Positions 39,603 to 50,747 of a stretch of 64,000 bases of DNA are shown here, piece by piece (position 1 is the first letter of the stretch; every line of letters starts with the position of its first letter). This DNA comes from Candidatus Cacconaster caballi (GTDB lineage: Bacteria; Bacteroidota; Bacteroidia; Bacteroidales; UBA932). The stretch is from the NCBI GenBank assembly GCA_018065695.1, contig JAGHST010000016.1:62001-126000 (forward strand). The letters are read 5' to 3'. A program made the translations under genes and the position numbers. The notes beneath the pieces are model-generated. The model did not search any database. It saw only the letters and a program-made list of their open reading frames with translations, and was not told the DNA's origin.

Positions 39603-42348
39603 CCTGCAGAACATCGACCTCGACATCCCTTTGGGAAAGTTTGTCGTCATAACGGGCATATCGGGAAGCGGCAAGAGTTCCCTTGCGTTCAACACTCTGT
39701 TCGCCGAAGGCCAGCGCCGTTTCGCGGAGAGTATGTCGGCCTTTGCCAGGCAGTTTCTGGGACGTATGAGCAAGCCGGACGTGGACATGATTTCGGGAAT
39801 ACCGCCGGCAATCGCAATCGAGCAGAAGGTCAACACGAAGAATCCACGCTCCACTGTCGGCACCGGCACTGAGATATACGACCACCTGAGACTTCTGTTC
39901 GCCCGCATCGGCAGGACCTATTCCCCCGTATCAGGCCTTCAGGTCAGATGCGACACAGCAAAGAGCGTAGTCGAATGGATAGCCTCTCTCAAGAAGGATT
40001 CCGTGGCTCTCATTGCCTCGCAGATGGACTGGACATCGGACAACGCCGTCGAAAAAATGCTGGAACTCAAGCAGGAAGGCTTCATCCGCCTCTGCACCCG
40101 CAGCGGTAAAGTATTGCGAATCGAGCAGGTGCTTGAAAACTTGGAGCACTTCGATCCTTCGCAGTATCTCCTGCTGGTGGACCGCATCACGGCCGGTTCG
40201 GATGAAGACACCTTGAGCCGTGCTCTGGATTCCGTTCAAACGGCCTTCAGCAAGGGTGGCGGCTATATCCACATCATTGCAGACGGAGATTTGCACAGTT
40301 TTTCCAACGTCTTTGAGGCCGACGGAATCAGGTTTGAAGAGCCTTCCGAATATCTTTTCAGTTACAACAGTCCGGTGGGAGCCTGTCCTGTCTGCGGAGG
40401 TTACGGCAAAATCATCGGCATAGACGAGGAACTCGTCATTCCGGACCCCACACTGAGCATATATGAAGGAGCGGTAGCCTGCTGGAGAGGTGAAGTAATG
40501 GGACAACTAAAGGATATGCTTGTGGAAAATGCCGGAAAGTACGGCTTCCCCATCCACAAACCGTATATGGAACTGTCAGCGCAGCAGAAGGCGGTTCTGT
40601 GGGACGGATGCGGAGATTTTCCGGGCATCAACCGGTTCTTCAAATGGGTAGAGTCACAGCGCTACAAGATTCAATACCGATATATGCTGAGCCGCTACAG
40701 CGGCAAGACCGTCTGCCGTGAATGCGGAGGGTCACGCCTTCGCAAGGAAGCCCTGTACGTCAAGGTCGGAGGCCGCACCATACACGAACTTATGACTATG
40801 CCAATAGGTCAGCTGTCCGAATTCTTCGATAATCTGCAGCTGGATGAATATGACGGCAAAGTCGCAGAACGGCCTCTTCGCGAGATACGTTCAAGGCTCA
40901 AGTACATAAACGACGTAGGCCTCTCCTACCTCACTCTTTCACGTCCTTCCAATACTCTGAGCGGCGGAGAAAGCCAGCGCATCAATCTGGTGAGTTCACT
41001 GGGCAACAACCTGACCGGTTCGATGTATATCCTCGACGAGCCGAGCATAGGCCTTCACGAACGCGATACCGAACGCCTCATACGGGTGCTGAAGCGGCTG
41101 CGTGACCTTGGCAACACCGTGATTGTAGTCGAACATGACGAGAATATCATCAGAGCCGCTGATGAAATCATCGACATAGGTCCGGGAGCCGGTGTAAACG
41201 GCGGGCACATTGTCTTTCAGGGAAAATTGACCGGCAAGGAGGCTTCCTCCGCAAAAGATTCGCTGACAGTAGATTATATGAAAGGCAAGCGTACCATTGC
41301 GCTTCCGTCAGTACGCCGCTCGTGGAAATACTCCGTAGAAATTGTCGGAGCCTGCGAAAACAACTTGAAAAACATAAACGTAAAGTTTCCGCTCAGATGC
41401 CTTACGGTAGTGACCGGTGTCAGCGGAAGCGGCAAAAGTTCTCTGGTGGGCGATATCCTCTACCCCGCACTCTACCGTCAAATCAATCAAATCGGTTCAA
41501 AGCCGGGACTCTTCAAGGAACTTCGCGGCGACCTTTCAAAGATTTCCTCCGTAGAATACATAGACCAGAATCCTATCGGAAAGAGTTCACGCTCCAATCC
41601 GGTCACATATCTGAAGATATATGACGACATCCGCAAACTGTTTGCAGATCAGCCGTATGCAAAGATGAACGGCTACGGCCACTCCCATTTCTCCTTCAAC
41701 ATAGACGGCGGGCGCTGCCCCGAGTGTCAGGGCGAAGGAATAATCCGCATTCCGATGCAGTTTATGGCCGACGTCGAAATGGTATGCGAATCCTGCGGCG
41801 GCAAACGGTTCCAGAGTGACATTCTTGAAGTAAAATATCAGGGAAAGGATATAAATGACGTTCTGAATATGAGCGTTGCGCAGGCAATGGAATTCTTCAG
41901 GGCTCAGACCGGAGATTCACAGGCTCAAAAGATAGCGGACAAACTCCAGCCTTTGGTGGACGTAGGCCTGTCCTATGTCAGTCTCGGTCAGAGCAGCAGC
42001 ACTCTCTCCGGAGGAGAAAGCCAGCGCATCAAACTCGCATCCTTCCTCGGCAGGGAAAGCGATGCTGACGGCAGCATCCTCTTCATCTTCGACGAGCCGA
42101 CTACCGGCCTGCATTTCTTCGATATCGAGAAGTTGCTGGGCGCATTCGACTCCCTCCTCGCCAGAGGCCATTCAATCATAGTGGTGGAGCACGATCCTTA
42201 TGTCATAAAGGCGGCTGACTGGGTCATTGACCTTGGTCCTGACGCAGGCGATCGGGGCGGCAGCGTAGTTTTCGAAGGAAATCCCGAAGAACTTCTCAGG
42301 AGCGGCACCGCCACAGCGCTAGCATTGAGCAGTCCTTCGCTCCCATAG
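39559..42348 (+). CDS. uvrA: Excinuclease ABC subunit A
   Basis: [44 protein letters not shown]; two ABC domains with [22 protein letters not shown]; zinc-finger cysteines; start refined from 39409. Confidence 0.97.
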   Translation: MQKKQIQIKGARVNNLQNIDLDIPLGKFVVITGISGSGKSSLAFNTLFAEGQRRFAESMSAFARQFLGRMSKPDVDMISGIPPAIAIEQKVNTKNPRSTVGTGTEIYDHLRLLFARIGRTYSPVSGLQVRCDTAKSVVEWIASLKKDSVALIASQMDWTSDNAVEKMLELKQEGFIRLCTRSGKVLRIEQVLENLEHFDPSQYLLLVDRITAGSDEDTLSRALDSVQTAFSKGGGYIHIIADGDLHSFSNVFEADGIRFEEPSEYLFSYNSPVGACPVCGGYGKIIGIDEELVIPDPTLSIYEGAVACWRGEVMGQLKDMLVENAGKYGFPIHKPYMELSAQQKAVLWDGCGDFPGINRFFKWVESQRYKIQYRYMLSRYSGKTVCRECGGSRLRKEALYVKVGGRTIHELMTMPIGQLSEFFDNLQLDEYDGKVAERPLREIRSRLKYINDVGLSYLTLSRPSNTLSGGESQRINLVSSLGNNLTGSMYILDEPSIGLHERDTERLIRVLKRLRDLGNTVIVVEHDENIIRAADEIIDIGPGAGVNGGHIVFQGKLTGKEASSAKDSLTVDYMKGKRTIALPSVRRSWKYSVEIVGACENNLKNINVKFPLRCLTVVTGVSGSGKSSLVGDILYPALYRQINQIGSKPGLFKELRGDLSKISSVEYIDQNPIGKSSRSNPVTYLKIYDDIRKLFADQPYAKMNGYGHSHFSFNIDGGRCPECQGEGIIRIPMQFMADVEMVCESCGGKRFQSDILEVKYQGKDINDVLNMSVAQAMEFFRAQTGDSQAQKIADKLQPLVDVGLSYVSLGQSSSTLSGGESQRIKLASFLGRESDADGSILFIFDEPTTGLHFFDIEKLLGAFDSLLARGHSIIVVEHDPYVIKAADWVIDLGPDAGDRGGSVVFEGNPEELLRSGTATALALSSPSLP

Positions 42349-42398
42349 GCATACATCTCATGCTACAAGGATATCCGGCGGCGGGAAATCCGGCGCCG

Positions 42399-43274
42399 TC
42401 AGAGGCTGAACTCCCTGACTGAAATGGAATCCGAAGCAACTGTAAACGTATAGAAGCAAGGCTTCGGGGCAGTATCGTCTATAGCCGCGAGAGTCAAATA
42501 GCGGACGTTCTTGAAGAATGTATCTTCATAGAAATGGTCGTGACCGCTAAGAACCATATCCACACCACATCTGCTGAAAAGAGCCGAGAGGTCGTAGCCC
42601 TCTTCCAGGCCGAAGTTGCCTGTATGGCCCTGTGAATTGTCACGCTTGAAAAAATGGGTGTGTGTGAATATGATGATATGGCGGTAGCGGCCTTGCGCCG
42701 AAGAGAGGACGGATTCAAGCCAGTCTCTCTGCTCCGTACCGAGGGTTCCCGAGGCCGAATCCAGACAGATCAGCAGGTCGGTGCAGAGTACCGTTTCCCC
42801 ACTGACGCAGGAGACCTCCACCAGATAGGTACCTGTCTTCATGGCGGCAATGTATTCGGTCCACTGCCCGAAGTAGAGGTCGTGATTGCCCGGTGTGCAG
42901 AACAGGTTGCGTCCGCCTTCGGAAACGGGCTTTACAGTTTCGAGGAACAGATGAAAATTATTCTTCCGGTCCATGGCATCACCCAGGAACAACGCAAAGG
43001 GAGCTGCTTTTGAATCGGCCATATAGGCACTGACAAAGCGACGTATCCCATTTGCCGTCGCACAGACGTGGGAATCCGTGGAAGCATAGAAAGTATAACC
43101 GTCGCCGCTTACAAATATATGTTCGAAGCCGTGAACATCGTTGTAGGCTTTCGACTGGGCAAAACGTTCGTTCGAGCTCGGGCTTGAACCTGCAATCATA
43201 CCCGGAATATCGTATTTGTCGCAGGAAACGAGTCCGACAGATAGCAGTGCCGCCAAAAGTATTTTTCTTCTCAT
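42399..43274 (-). CDS. Metallophosphoesterase, predicted lipoprotein
   Basis: MRRKILLAALLSVGLVSCDKYD lipobox; FLGDAMDRKNN, CTPGNHDLYFG, LSGHDHFYED; AGGAGG Shine-Dalgarno upstream of 43274. Confidence 0.88.
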   Translation of the reverse strand: MRRKILLAALLSVGLVSCDKYDIPGMIAGSSPSSNERFAQSKAYNDVHGFEHIFVSGDGYTFYASTDSHVCATANGIRRFVSAYMADSKAAPFALFLGDAMDRKNNFHLFLETVKPVSEGGRNLFCTPGNHDLYFGQWTEYIAAMKTGTYLVEVSCVSGETVLCTDLLICLDSASGTLGTEQRDWLESVLSSAQGRYRHIIIFTHTHFFKRDNSQGHTGNFGLEEGYDLSALFSRCGVDMVLSGHDHFYEDTFFKNVRYLTLAAIDDTAPKPCFYTFTVASDSISVREFSL

Positions 43275-43285
43275 ATTGTCACCTC

Positions 43286-43990
43286 CTAGAAAGAATATCT
43301 GACACCTGCCCTGAAGGCTGCGCCCCAGAACTCTGCCGTACCGTGAAATGTGCCTGCACTCTTGAGGTCGAAGCGGCATAGAACCGACAGACGTTCGTCG
43401 ATGTCGAACCGGCCGTCGAGAAAGAACATCGGCACCCAGGTACGTTCGTATTCGTAATCGGTGTAGTTGGCTACTCCACCTCCTACATTCCAACGTGAAG
43501 AAGCCGGACGGACGTTGAATGAAGCCCTGTACAACAGATTCAAAGGTTCTGAGATGTTCTCGGATTTTCCGCCATTTTTTCGTTCGAGGTCATAAGTGAA
43601 ATGCGAGGTGGCGCCGATCTGCACGCTGAAATAATCCATACGGTAGCCTGCGCTTGCCGCCAGATTGAAATCCGCTGTGCCGTATGAGGCGTGGGCGCGG
43701 TAATGGGCTGAACAGTCCAGAAATAAGGCACCCGCCTTCAGATTGATTTTAGGCCGTGCAGTGGCCGTTACCGCGTAGGTCTTAGGATTATGGACTTCTG
43801 CCGCAACTGCGGCTTCAAACCATCCGCCCGCCGGCAGGACAGCGGCGATATCCACTCCACCGTAGTTATGCCAGGTTTCATTCCAGCCATACATACCCAT
43901 CACGGTCAGGCTTCTGCAGGCGGAATTTTCACCTGCGGACAAAAGCGACGCAAGAAAAATGAGCGCTACAGTTATGCTGATATGCTTCAT
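43286..43990 (-). CDS. Predicted outer-membrane beta-barrel protein
   Basis: Signal peptide MKHISITVALIFLASLLSAG; alternating beta-strand pattern, terminal FRAGVRYSF. Confidence 0.65.
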   Translation of the reverse strand: MKHISITVALIFLASLLSAGENSACRSLTVMGMYGWNETWHNYGGVDIAAVLPAGGWFEAAVAAEVHNPKTYAVTATARPKINLKAGALFLDCSAHYRAHASYGTADFNLAASAGYRMDYFSVQIGATSHFTYDLERKNGGKSENISEPLNLLYRASFNVRPASSRWNVGGGVANYTDYEYERTWVPMFFLDGRFDIDERLSVLCRFDLKSAGTFHGTAEFWGAAFRAGVRYSF

Positions 43991-44199
43991 ATATGCAACA
44001 TTCGTTTCAGATTGTTGCAAATATACAAAATTATTGCAGTTTCCTTCCCGACTAAGCCGCGCCTGTTACCAGAGAACTACGCGATTCTCCGGTGAAAGAT
44101 AGAATTTTTTCCCGGGCACGGAACAAGAAAAAATCTACGCTTCGACATCGGATTACGTATAGGTCCGGCTGGTTCCCAAGCGCCCCTCCCGGAACACGA

Positions 44200-44287
44200 T
44201 TCCAAGGCGGGAGAAGTTCCGCTTCAGGACGCATTTCCCCGAAAGGGGCTTGCCTGCGGCCGAAGTGGAATCTTCTCCCGCCTTGCG
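44200..44287. repeat. Solo copy of the palindromic repeat found at 13561-13816
   Basis: TTCCAAGGCGGGAGAAGTTCCGCTTCAGGACGCATTTCCCCGAAAGGGGCTTGCCTGCGGCCGAAGTGGAATCTTCTCCCGCCTTG, near-identical to units at 13.6 kb. Confidence 0.95.
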
Positions 44288-44396
44288 GCAAGCGGAGTGC
44301 AGCTTTTTCAGTTCGGGAATCATTGCGGCAATATGCAAATTTTCAACGCAAATAAACCCTAACAATTATTATCTTTGCAAGATAAAGACAAGGAAG

Positions 44397-45743
44397 ATGT
44401 TTAGAAAAATAGTCAATTTTTGTGTAAAGGTCGTGCAGAGATATCTGCCTGAGCCTTTCATTTTCGCTTTGCTGCTGACGCTTGTGGCAGCGGTCATTGC
44501 GATGCCCGTCTGCCGGCAGACTCCGCTTGAGGTTCTCGACAATTGGGGCGGCGGAATGTGGAGCCTTCTGGCATTCTCAATGCAGATGGCTCTGGTGCTC
44601 GTAACCGGTTCGGCACTCGCTGACGCGCCTTCGGTCCGCAAAGGCCTCGAAGCCTTGAGTTCCATTCCGAAAGGACCGGTTGCTGCAATTGCTCTGGTAT
44701 CGTTCATTTCAGCGCTGGCGTGCTGGATCAACTGGGGGTTCGGCCTCATCATAGGTGTGGTGTTCGCCAAATCCATAGCCCGTAAGCTGAAAGGAGTTGA
44801 CTACCGCCTGCTTATTGCTTCGGCATACAGCGGATTCGTCGTATGGCACGGAGGCATCTCCGGCTCCGTACCTCTTGCGCTTGCCACTCCGGGCAAAGCG
44901 CTCTCCGATGCCACAATGGGCATTGTCAGAGAACCGATAGCAATCAGCAGCACCATCTTCGCCTGGCAGAACCTCCTCATTTCAGGCCTGTGCATAGTCG
45001 CTCTTGTGGTTGTAAATTCTCTGATGCATCCGAAAGGGAAAGACGTGGTGGAGGTTGACCCCGTACTTCTGGAGGAAGAGCCGCAGCAGTCCGCAAGACT
45101 TGAAACCCCTGCCGACAGACTCGACCACTGCCGCCTGACAAGTTGGATCATCTCCTTTATGGGGCTGGCATATTTCTGTATGAAGATGGCACGCGGAGGT
45201 TCCCTGGACCTCAATTCGGTGGTCACATTATTCCTCTTTCTCGGCATCCTGCTGCACAAAGACCCTGTGGGATATGTCGATTCGTTGACAAAAGCCGCAA
45301 AGGGATGCGCCGGCATCATATTACAGTTCCCCTTCTATGCCGGCATAATGGGAATAATGACAGGAACCGCTTCCTCGGGCATATCACTCGCCGGTGAGAT
45401 AAGCAACTGGTGCGTGGCTGTCTCCAATGAGCATACCTTCCCTATTCTGACCTTCCTCAGCGCAGGACTCGTGAACGTGTTCGTACCATCCGGCGGAGGA
45501 CAGTGGGCAGTGCAGGCGCCGATAATGATGCCAGCCGGAGCAGCTCTGGGCGTATCGCCCGCCGTCACCGGTATGGCAATCGCGTGGGGCGACGCATGGA
45601 CCAACCTCATACAGCCTTTCTGGGCACTCCCGGCCCTTGCTATCGCAAAACTCGGAGCCAAGGACATAATGGGTTTCTGCGTCATAAACCTCTTCATTAC
45701 CGGAATCATCATAGCAGGAGGCCTTCTTCTCTGGACTTTTTGA
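44397..45743 (+). CDS. atoE: Short-chain fatty acid transporter (AtoE family)
   Basis: Multi-TM; LPEPFIFALLLTLVAAVIAMP, INWGFGLIIGVVFAKSIA, VPSGGGQWAVQAPIMMPA; start refined from 44250. Confidence 0.85.
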   Translation: MFRKIVNFCVKVVQRYLPEPFIFALLLTLVAAVIAMPVCRQTPLEVLDNWGGGMWSLLAFSMQMALVLVTGSALADAPSVRKGLEALSSIPKGPVAAIALVSFISALACWINWGFGLIIGVVFAKSIARKLKGVDYRLLIASAYSGFVVWHGGISGSVPLALATPGKALSDATMGIVREPIAISSTIFAWQNLLISGLCIVALVVVNSLMHPKGKDVVEVDPVLLEEEPQQSARLETPADRLDHCRLTSWIISFMGLAYFCMKMARGGSLDLNSVVTLFLFLGILLHKDPVGYVDSLTKAAKGCAGIILQFPFYAGIMGIMTGTASSGISLAGEISNWCVAVSNEHTFPILTFLSAGLVNVFVPSGGGQWAVQAPIMMPAGAALGVSPAVTGMAIAWGDAWTNLIQPFWALPALAIAKLGAKDIMGFCVINLFITGIIIAGGLLLWTF

Positions 45744-45754
45744 ACCATAGACAT

Positions 45755-47968
45755 ATGAAAAAGATATCTCTGATTTCCATTTTGATTATCCCGCTGCTCG
45801 CACTTTCCTGCAGCGGAAACAGCATTGAACCGCAAAACCCTGAAGTGACAGCCGTCGAAGCTCTCGCCCGAAGAGTTCTACCTTCAAAGGCAAATCGATT
45901 CATTTTCAAGGCAGTCCCGTCAGAAAAAGATTATTTCACCCTTCAGGATGATGGCGGAAAGATATCCATCACCGGTAACAATGCCAACTCTATGGCTGTA
46001 GGGCTCAACCACTACCTCAAATACTACTGCAAAGTGGAATACGGATGGCTTTCCGGTGACACTTTCAAGATGCCGGCAATACTTCCGCAGATAGGTGAAA
46101 AGATAACCGTCGAAGCCCGTGTGGACAAACGCTTTTTCCTGAACTACTGTACCTACGGCTACACAATGCCTTGGTGGACGTGGGAGGACTGGGAGCATTT
46201 CATTGACTGGATGGCTCTCAACGGCGTCAATCTGCCTCTCGCAATAACAGGCCAGGAATCCATCTGGTATCAGATCTGGACTGAAATGGGGCTGACAGAC
46301 GAAGAAGTAAGGAACTATTTCACAGGTCCGGCCCACCTTCCGTGGCACAGAATGCAGAACATCGACCGCTGGGGAGGGCCTCTTCCAAAGTGCTGGCTCG
46401 ACGGTCAGATAGAACTGCAGAAAAAGATTACGGCCCGGGAGCGGGAGCTCAATATGAAACCCGTGCTTCCTGCCTTCGCAGGCCACGTTCCGGCAGAACT
46501 CGCACGTCTGTATCCGGATGCCCCGATGACACGGCTTGAAGCATGGGCAGGCTATACGGATGAATATGCCTGCACATTCCTCGACCCTATGAGTGACCTT
46601 TACAAGGAAATTCAGAAAAAGTTCGTGGCAAAGGAAACAGAAATATACGGCACAGACCATGTATATGGCATCGACATCTTCAACGAACTGATGCCGCCGA
46701 GTTGGGAACCTTCCTATCTCGGCCGCGTGAGCCGTCAGGTTTACGAATCCCTCGTCGAAGCCGACCCGGACGCCGTATGGCTGCAGATGGGCTGGCTCTT
46801 CTACAACGAAAGGAAATACTGGACAAACGACCGCGTGGAAGCGTATCTGACCTCCTTCCCTGCTGAAAAGCAGCTTCTTCTGGACTATTATTGCGAACGG
46901 CAGGAAGTATGGCAGCGCACCGAAAGTTTCTACGGAGTCCCGTTCATCTGGTGCTATCTGGGCAACTTCGGAGGAAACACATTCCTGGCGGGGCAGCTTG
47001 ATGAAATCAACTCCCGCCTCGAGAACACTTTCGAAAACGGCGGTGATAACTTCGACGGAATCGGATGCACCTTGGAAGGCTTCGACTGCAACCCGTTTGT
47101 CTATGAGTATGTTCTTGAGAAGGCCTGGGACTTCCCTGTCCACAAAGACGTGAAGGAGTGGACCGCACTACTCGCAGACCAGAGAACCGGCAGAACCGAC
47201 GAGAGAGCCCGTCAGGCCTGGGCAACCATCATAGACAGTATCTACAGTCAGCCCACAAGGCCCGGGCAGTCGCCTTTTGTCAACGTGCGCCCTTCTTTCG
47301 GAAGGCCGAAGAGCTATTACGGAAACACCCGCTATGACTACGACAACGGCAATCTGACCAACGTCATCGGGACTCTTCTCCAGACCCGCGGACGCAATTC
47401 CGCCTATGCCTTCGACCTCACCAACCTTACCCGACAGTGGCTGAGCAACTATTTCGGCACACTCAAAGTGCGCTACGAAGAGGCATATTCCCGCAGCAGC
47501 CGCGACACTATGCGTATGATTTCACAAGAGATGCTCGAAATTATACGCGACATTGACGGTCTTGTCGGCTCACAAACTTATTTCCTTGTAGGTAAATGGA
47601 TTGCAGATGCGCGATCCTGGGGTGTCACTCCCGCTGAGAAGGATTATTTCGAGAAGAATGCAAGAAATCTTCTCACCACGTGGAGCGATGCCGATATGAC
47701 TCTCAACGACTATGCAGCCAGAACGTGGAACGGGCTGACCGGCAACCTCTACTACGGGCGCTGGGAAATGTTCTTCCGACACGTGGAGGAGTGTTGTGAC
47801 AAAGGCCTCCCTTGGGACGACAGCGCATACACACAGTACCACAAAGAAGTTACGGCTCTCGAAAAGGATTGGTGGAACAATATGGTCGGGGAATACCCGA
47901 CAAAGCCGAAAGGCGACAGCAAATCAATCGTGAAAGCACTTTACAAAAAATATAAGGATAGAATTTAA
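45755..47968 (+). CDS. Alpha-N-acetylglucosaminidase (GH89, NAGLU-like)
   Basis: Lipobox LLALSCSG; RFFLNYCTYGYTMPWWTWEDWEHFIDWMALNGVNLPLAITGQESIWYQIW; start refined from 45503. Confidence 0.92.
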   Translation: MKKISLISILIIPLLALSCSGNSIEPQNPEVTAVEALARRVLPSKANRFIFKAVPSEKDYFTLQDDGGKISITGNNANSMAVGLNHYLKYYCKVEYGWLSGDTFKMPAILPQIGEKITVEARVDKRFFLNYCTYGYTMPWWTWEDWEHFIDWMALNGVNLPLAITGQESIWYQIWTEMGLTDEEVRNYFTGPAHLPWHRMQNIDRWGGPLPKCWLDGQIELQKKITARERELNMKPVLPAFAGHVPAELARLYPDAPMTRLEAWAGYTDEYACTFLDPMSDLYKEIQKKFVAKETEIYGTDHVYGIDIFNELMPPSWEPSYLGRVSRQVYESLVEADPDAVWLQMGWLFYNERKYWTNDRVEAYLTSFPAEKQLLLDYYCERQEVWQRTESFYGVPFIWCYLGNFGGNTFLAGQLDEINSRLENTFENGGDNFDGIGCTLEGFDCNPFVYEYVLEKAWDFPVHKDVKEWTALLADQRTGRTDERARQAWATIIDSIYSQPTRPGQSPFVNVRPSFGRPKSYYGNTRYDYDNGNLTNVIGTLLQTRGRNSAYAFDLTNLTRQWLSNYFGTLKVRYEEAYSRSSRDTMRMISQEMLEIIRDIDGLVGSQTYFLVGKWIADARSWGVTPAEKDYFEKNARNLLTTWSDADMTLNDYAARTWNGLTGNLYYGRWEMFFRHVEECCDKGLPWDDSAYTQYHKEVTALEKDWWNNMVGEYPTKPKGDSKSIVKALYKKYKDRI

Positions 47969-47982
47969 ATCTGAAAAGCAAT

Positions 47983-49632
47983 ATGGCAGACTACAAAACT
48001 ACCGCCCTATCCTGGCTGGGCAATGAGTTCGACCGGGAGACTCGCAACGAAGTAAAGGCACTGATGGAAGGCGACCCGAAAATGCTCGAGGATGCCTTTT
48101 ACAGGACGCTGGAGTTCGGCACAGGTGGCCTGAGAGGCATTATGGGTGCCGGCACCAACAGGATGAACCGCTACACTGTCAGTATGGCCACACAGGGACT
48201 CGCCAACTATCTTGGAAAAACTTTTTCCGGCGGCGCAAGCGTGGTTATTTCCTACGACAGCCGCAACAATAGTCGCAAATTCGCCGAAATCACATCTAAA
48301 GTACTGATTGCCAATGGTATAAAAGTATATCTATTCGACGACATACGCCCTACCCCCGAGCTCAGCTTCGCAATCAGGCATCTGAACTGCGTGGCCGGCA
48401 TAATGATAACGGCATCCCACAACCCGAAGGAGTACAACGGCTACAAGGTCTTCTGGGAGGACGGTGGCCAGATTGTTGCACCGCACGACAAACTCATCAT
48501 CGAGCAGGTCAACCTCATCTCCTCTATGGAACAGGTGAAATACGACGAAAACGCATCCGCCGAAATGATTGGAGCAGAGGTGGACAAAGCATACCTGAGC
48601 AGCGTTCTTTCTCTTCTGCTCTCTCCTGAAAGCATCAGACGTCACAGCGATCTGAAAATCGCATACACCCCTCTGCACGGAACCGGAGTGCGCCTTGTCC
48701 CGACCGCGCTTGAGAGTATAGGATTCAAGAATGTCTTTCACGTTGCCGAGCAGGACGTAAGCGACGGCAACTTCCCTACCGTGGTGTCGCCTAATCCGGA
48801 AGAGCCGACCGCAATGAAGATGGTGATGGAAAAGGCGGACAAGGAAGGCGCAGACATCGCTCTGGGCACAGACCCGGATGCCGACCGCGTCGGCTGCGCC
48901 GTCAGAAACGATAAGGGAGAACTCGTGCTGCTTACCGGCAACCAGCTGGCATCCATTCTTGTAAATTATATGCTTACAAGATGGTCCGAGCAAGGACGGC
49001 TCGACGGCAGACAGTATATCGTCAAGACCATCGTCACCACCGAACTTATCGGCAGAATTGCCGGAAAATTCGGTGTGAAGATGTATGACGTCCTCACCGG
49101 CTTCAAATACATTGCAGACATAGTCCACGCCAACGAGGGCAAGACTCAGTTCATCTGCGGAGGCGAAGAGAGCAACGGTTTCAATGCAGGAGAATTCGTG
49201 CGCGACAAGGATTCCATCGTTACCTGCTCACTCGTATGCGAATGTGCGGCCTGGCTTGCAGACAAAGGCAAGACTCTCTACGGATATCTCGGCGAAATCT
49301 ACTCCGAATTCGGCTATCACAGGGAGAAGCTGCTGTCCGTCACGAAAAAAGGAAAGGACGGCCTTGCTCAGATACAGCAGATGATGGCGGACTTCAGATC
49401 CAATCCTCCGAAGCAGCTGGCTGGTTCGCCTGTTTGCAAGGTGACAGATTACCTGAAGAGTGAACTCACCGGACTGCCCGAATCCAACGTACTGCAGTTC
49501 TTCAGCACCGACGGGTGCAAGGTCACGGTACGTCCGTCAGGCACCGAACCTAAGATAAAGTTCTACCTTGCCGCAACCGGTCCAGATGCCGACAATCGTG
49601 CAGATCAGTTGCTTGCTCAATTTAAGGAATAA
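47983..49632 (+). CDS. Phosphoglucomutase/phosphomannomutase family protein
   Basis: 549 aa; ITASHNPKEYNGYKVF, GTDPDADRVGCAV, VRPSGTEPKIKFY. Confidence 0.95.
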   Translation: MADYKTTALSWLGNEFDRETRNEVKALMEGDPKMLEDAFYRTLEFGTGGLRGIMGAGTNRMNRYTVSMATQGLANYLGKTFSGGASVVISYDSRNNSRKFAEITSKVLIANGIKVYLFDDIRPTPELSFAIRHLNCVAGIMITASHNPKEYNGYKVFWEDGGQIVAPHDKLIIEQVNLISSMEQVKYDENASAEMIGAEVDKAYLSSVLSLLLSPESIRRHSDLKIAYTPLHGTGVRLVPTALESIGFKNVFHVAEQDVSDGNFPTVVSPNPEEPTAMKMVMEKADKEGADIALGTDPDADRVGCAVRNDKGELVLLTGNQLASILVNYMLTRWSEQGRLDGRQYIVKTIVTTELIGRIAGKFGVKMYDVLTGFKYIADIVHANEGKTQFICGGEESNGFNAGEFVRDKDSIVTCSLVCECAAWLADKGKTLYGYLGEIYSEFGYHREKLLSVTKKGKDGLAQIQQMMADFRSNPPKQLAGSPVCKVTDYLKSELTGLPESNVLQFFSTDGCKVTVRPSGTEPKIKFYLAATGPDADNRADQLLAQFKE

Positions 49633-50747
49633 TGCAGAAGTACAAGGAGATAGAGTCGCTGGAGGAGTTTTTTGAGGAGATTCCGGAAGGAACTGTCGCA
49701 AGCCGTTACGCATTTCAGGCGGTGAATTTCACTATTCCCGCCTTCGATGAGCAGAAGTACAGTTTCAGAGACTGCGTGTTCCTCGGTTGCGAGATTCCTC
49801 CGAGAATGCATTTTGCCATCGGCCGCGAATGCGTGGTATTGCCGAGGATTCCGATGCCCTTCAAGGTGTTTCCGAAAGAGTTGTACAGTGCCGACACTCT
49901 CTACCGCGGTTATGACTACCGTCACCCGGAGACAATCGATACCTGCTACGACACGATTGTGTTCCAGCACTATGTATCTGCCGGGAAATATTCTGAAGAT
50001 ATCAAGGAAACCCTCACCCGTTCCCTGCACGACCACTCCATAAATGATGCACTCGACGACTTTCTCTCCCGATACGACAGAAAGGACATAGTGGCCGTTA
50101 TGGGAGGTCATATATTGAGCCGTACCAGCGCTGAATATCACAAAATAGCCCATCTCAGCCGCATTCTGACGGAAAAAGGCAAACTTATGGTCAGCGGAGG
50201 CGGCCCAGGAGCGATGGAGGCGGTACATCTGGGAGCGTGGATGGCAGGCCGCACCACCGATGAACTTGAAGATGCCGTCTCGATATTGGAACAACACCCG
50301 ACATTCAGCGACAAAGGGTGGCTGCCGAGCGCCTTCTACGTAAAAGGGCTATACCCGCAGCGCAGCGGATTCTTCAGTCTCGGCATCCCTACATACCTCT
50401 ACGGACACGAGCCTTCCTCCCCTTTTTCGACACACATTGCCAAATTTTTCGACAACAGTGTCAGGGAAGACCGCATAGTAAGCAAGCCGGCGGGTGGCAT
50501 AATCTTCGCCCCCGGAGGGCCGGGCACATTCCAGGAGATATTCCAGAATGCCGCGCTCAACCACTATCAGACGCTCGGCTATTCCAGCCCTATGGTCTTT
50601 TTGGGAAAGGAATATTACACGAAAAAGGTTCCGGTCTACCCCATATTGACGGAACTTATGGAAAAAGAAGTGTTCAAGAATCTGAAACTCACCATCTCCG
50701 ATGACGTTGACGAAATCGTCGGAACAATAATGTCCTACGCCGGATGA
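49632..50747 (+). CDS. LOG/LDC-like Rossmann-fold nucleotide-binding protein with N-terminal extension
   Basis: 371 aa; MVSGGGPGAMEAVHLGA, FAPGGPGTFQEIFQ. Confidence 0.8.
   Translation: MQKYKEIESLEEFFEEIPEGTVASRYAFQAVNFTIPAFDEQKYSFRDCVFLGCEIPPRMHFAIGRECVVLPRIPMPFKVFPKELYSADTLYRGYDYRHPETIDTCYDTIVFQHYVSAGKYSEDIKETLTRSLHDHSINDALDDFLSRYDRKDIVAVMGGHILSRTSAEYHKIAHLSRILTEKGKLMVSGGGPGAMEAVHLGAWMAGRTTDELEDAVSILEQHPTFSDKGWLPSAFYVKGLYPQRSGFFSLGIPTYLYGHEPSSPFSTHIAKFFDNSVREDRIVSKPAGGIIFAPGGPGTFQEIFQNAALNHYQTLGYSSPMVFLGKEYYTKKVPVYPILTELMEKEVFKNLKLTISDDVDEIVGTIMSYAG

Noticed and set aside
38922-39908. 328-aa ORF antisense to relA/spoT and uvrA
   Set aside because: Spans two well-supported sense genes; composition artefact.
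42349-42398. GC-rich inverted motif (ATCCGGCGGCGGGAAATCCGGCGCC) between uvrA and the metallophosphoesterase as a terminator
   Set aside because: No convincing stem followed by a T-run in either direction; could not support a terminator call.
43275-43493. 73-aa N-terminal extension of the metallophosphoesterase
   Set aside because: A strong AGGAGG site and lipoprotein signal start at 43274; the extension overlaps the upstream gene's 3' end.
45503-45754. 84-aa N-terminal extension of the GH89 enzyme
   Set aside because: It is an alternate frame of atoE; the signal peptide MKKISLISILIIPLLALSCSG begins at 45755.
45920-47143. 407-aa ORF antisense to the GH89 gene
   Set aside because: Sense strand carries clear GH89 motifs; the antisense translation shows no family features.
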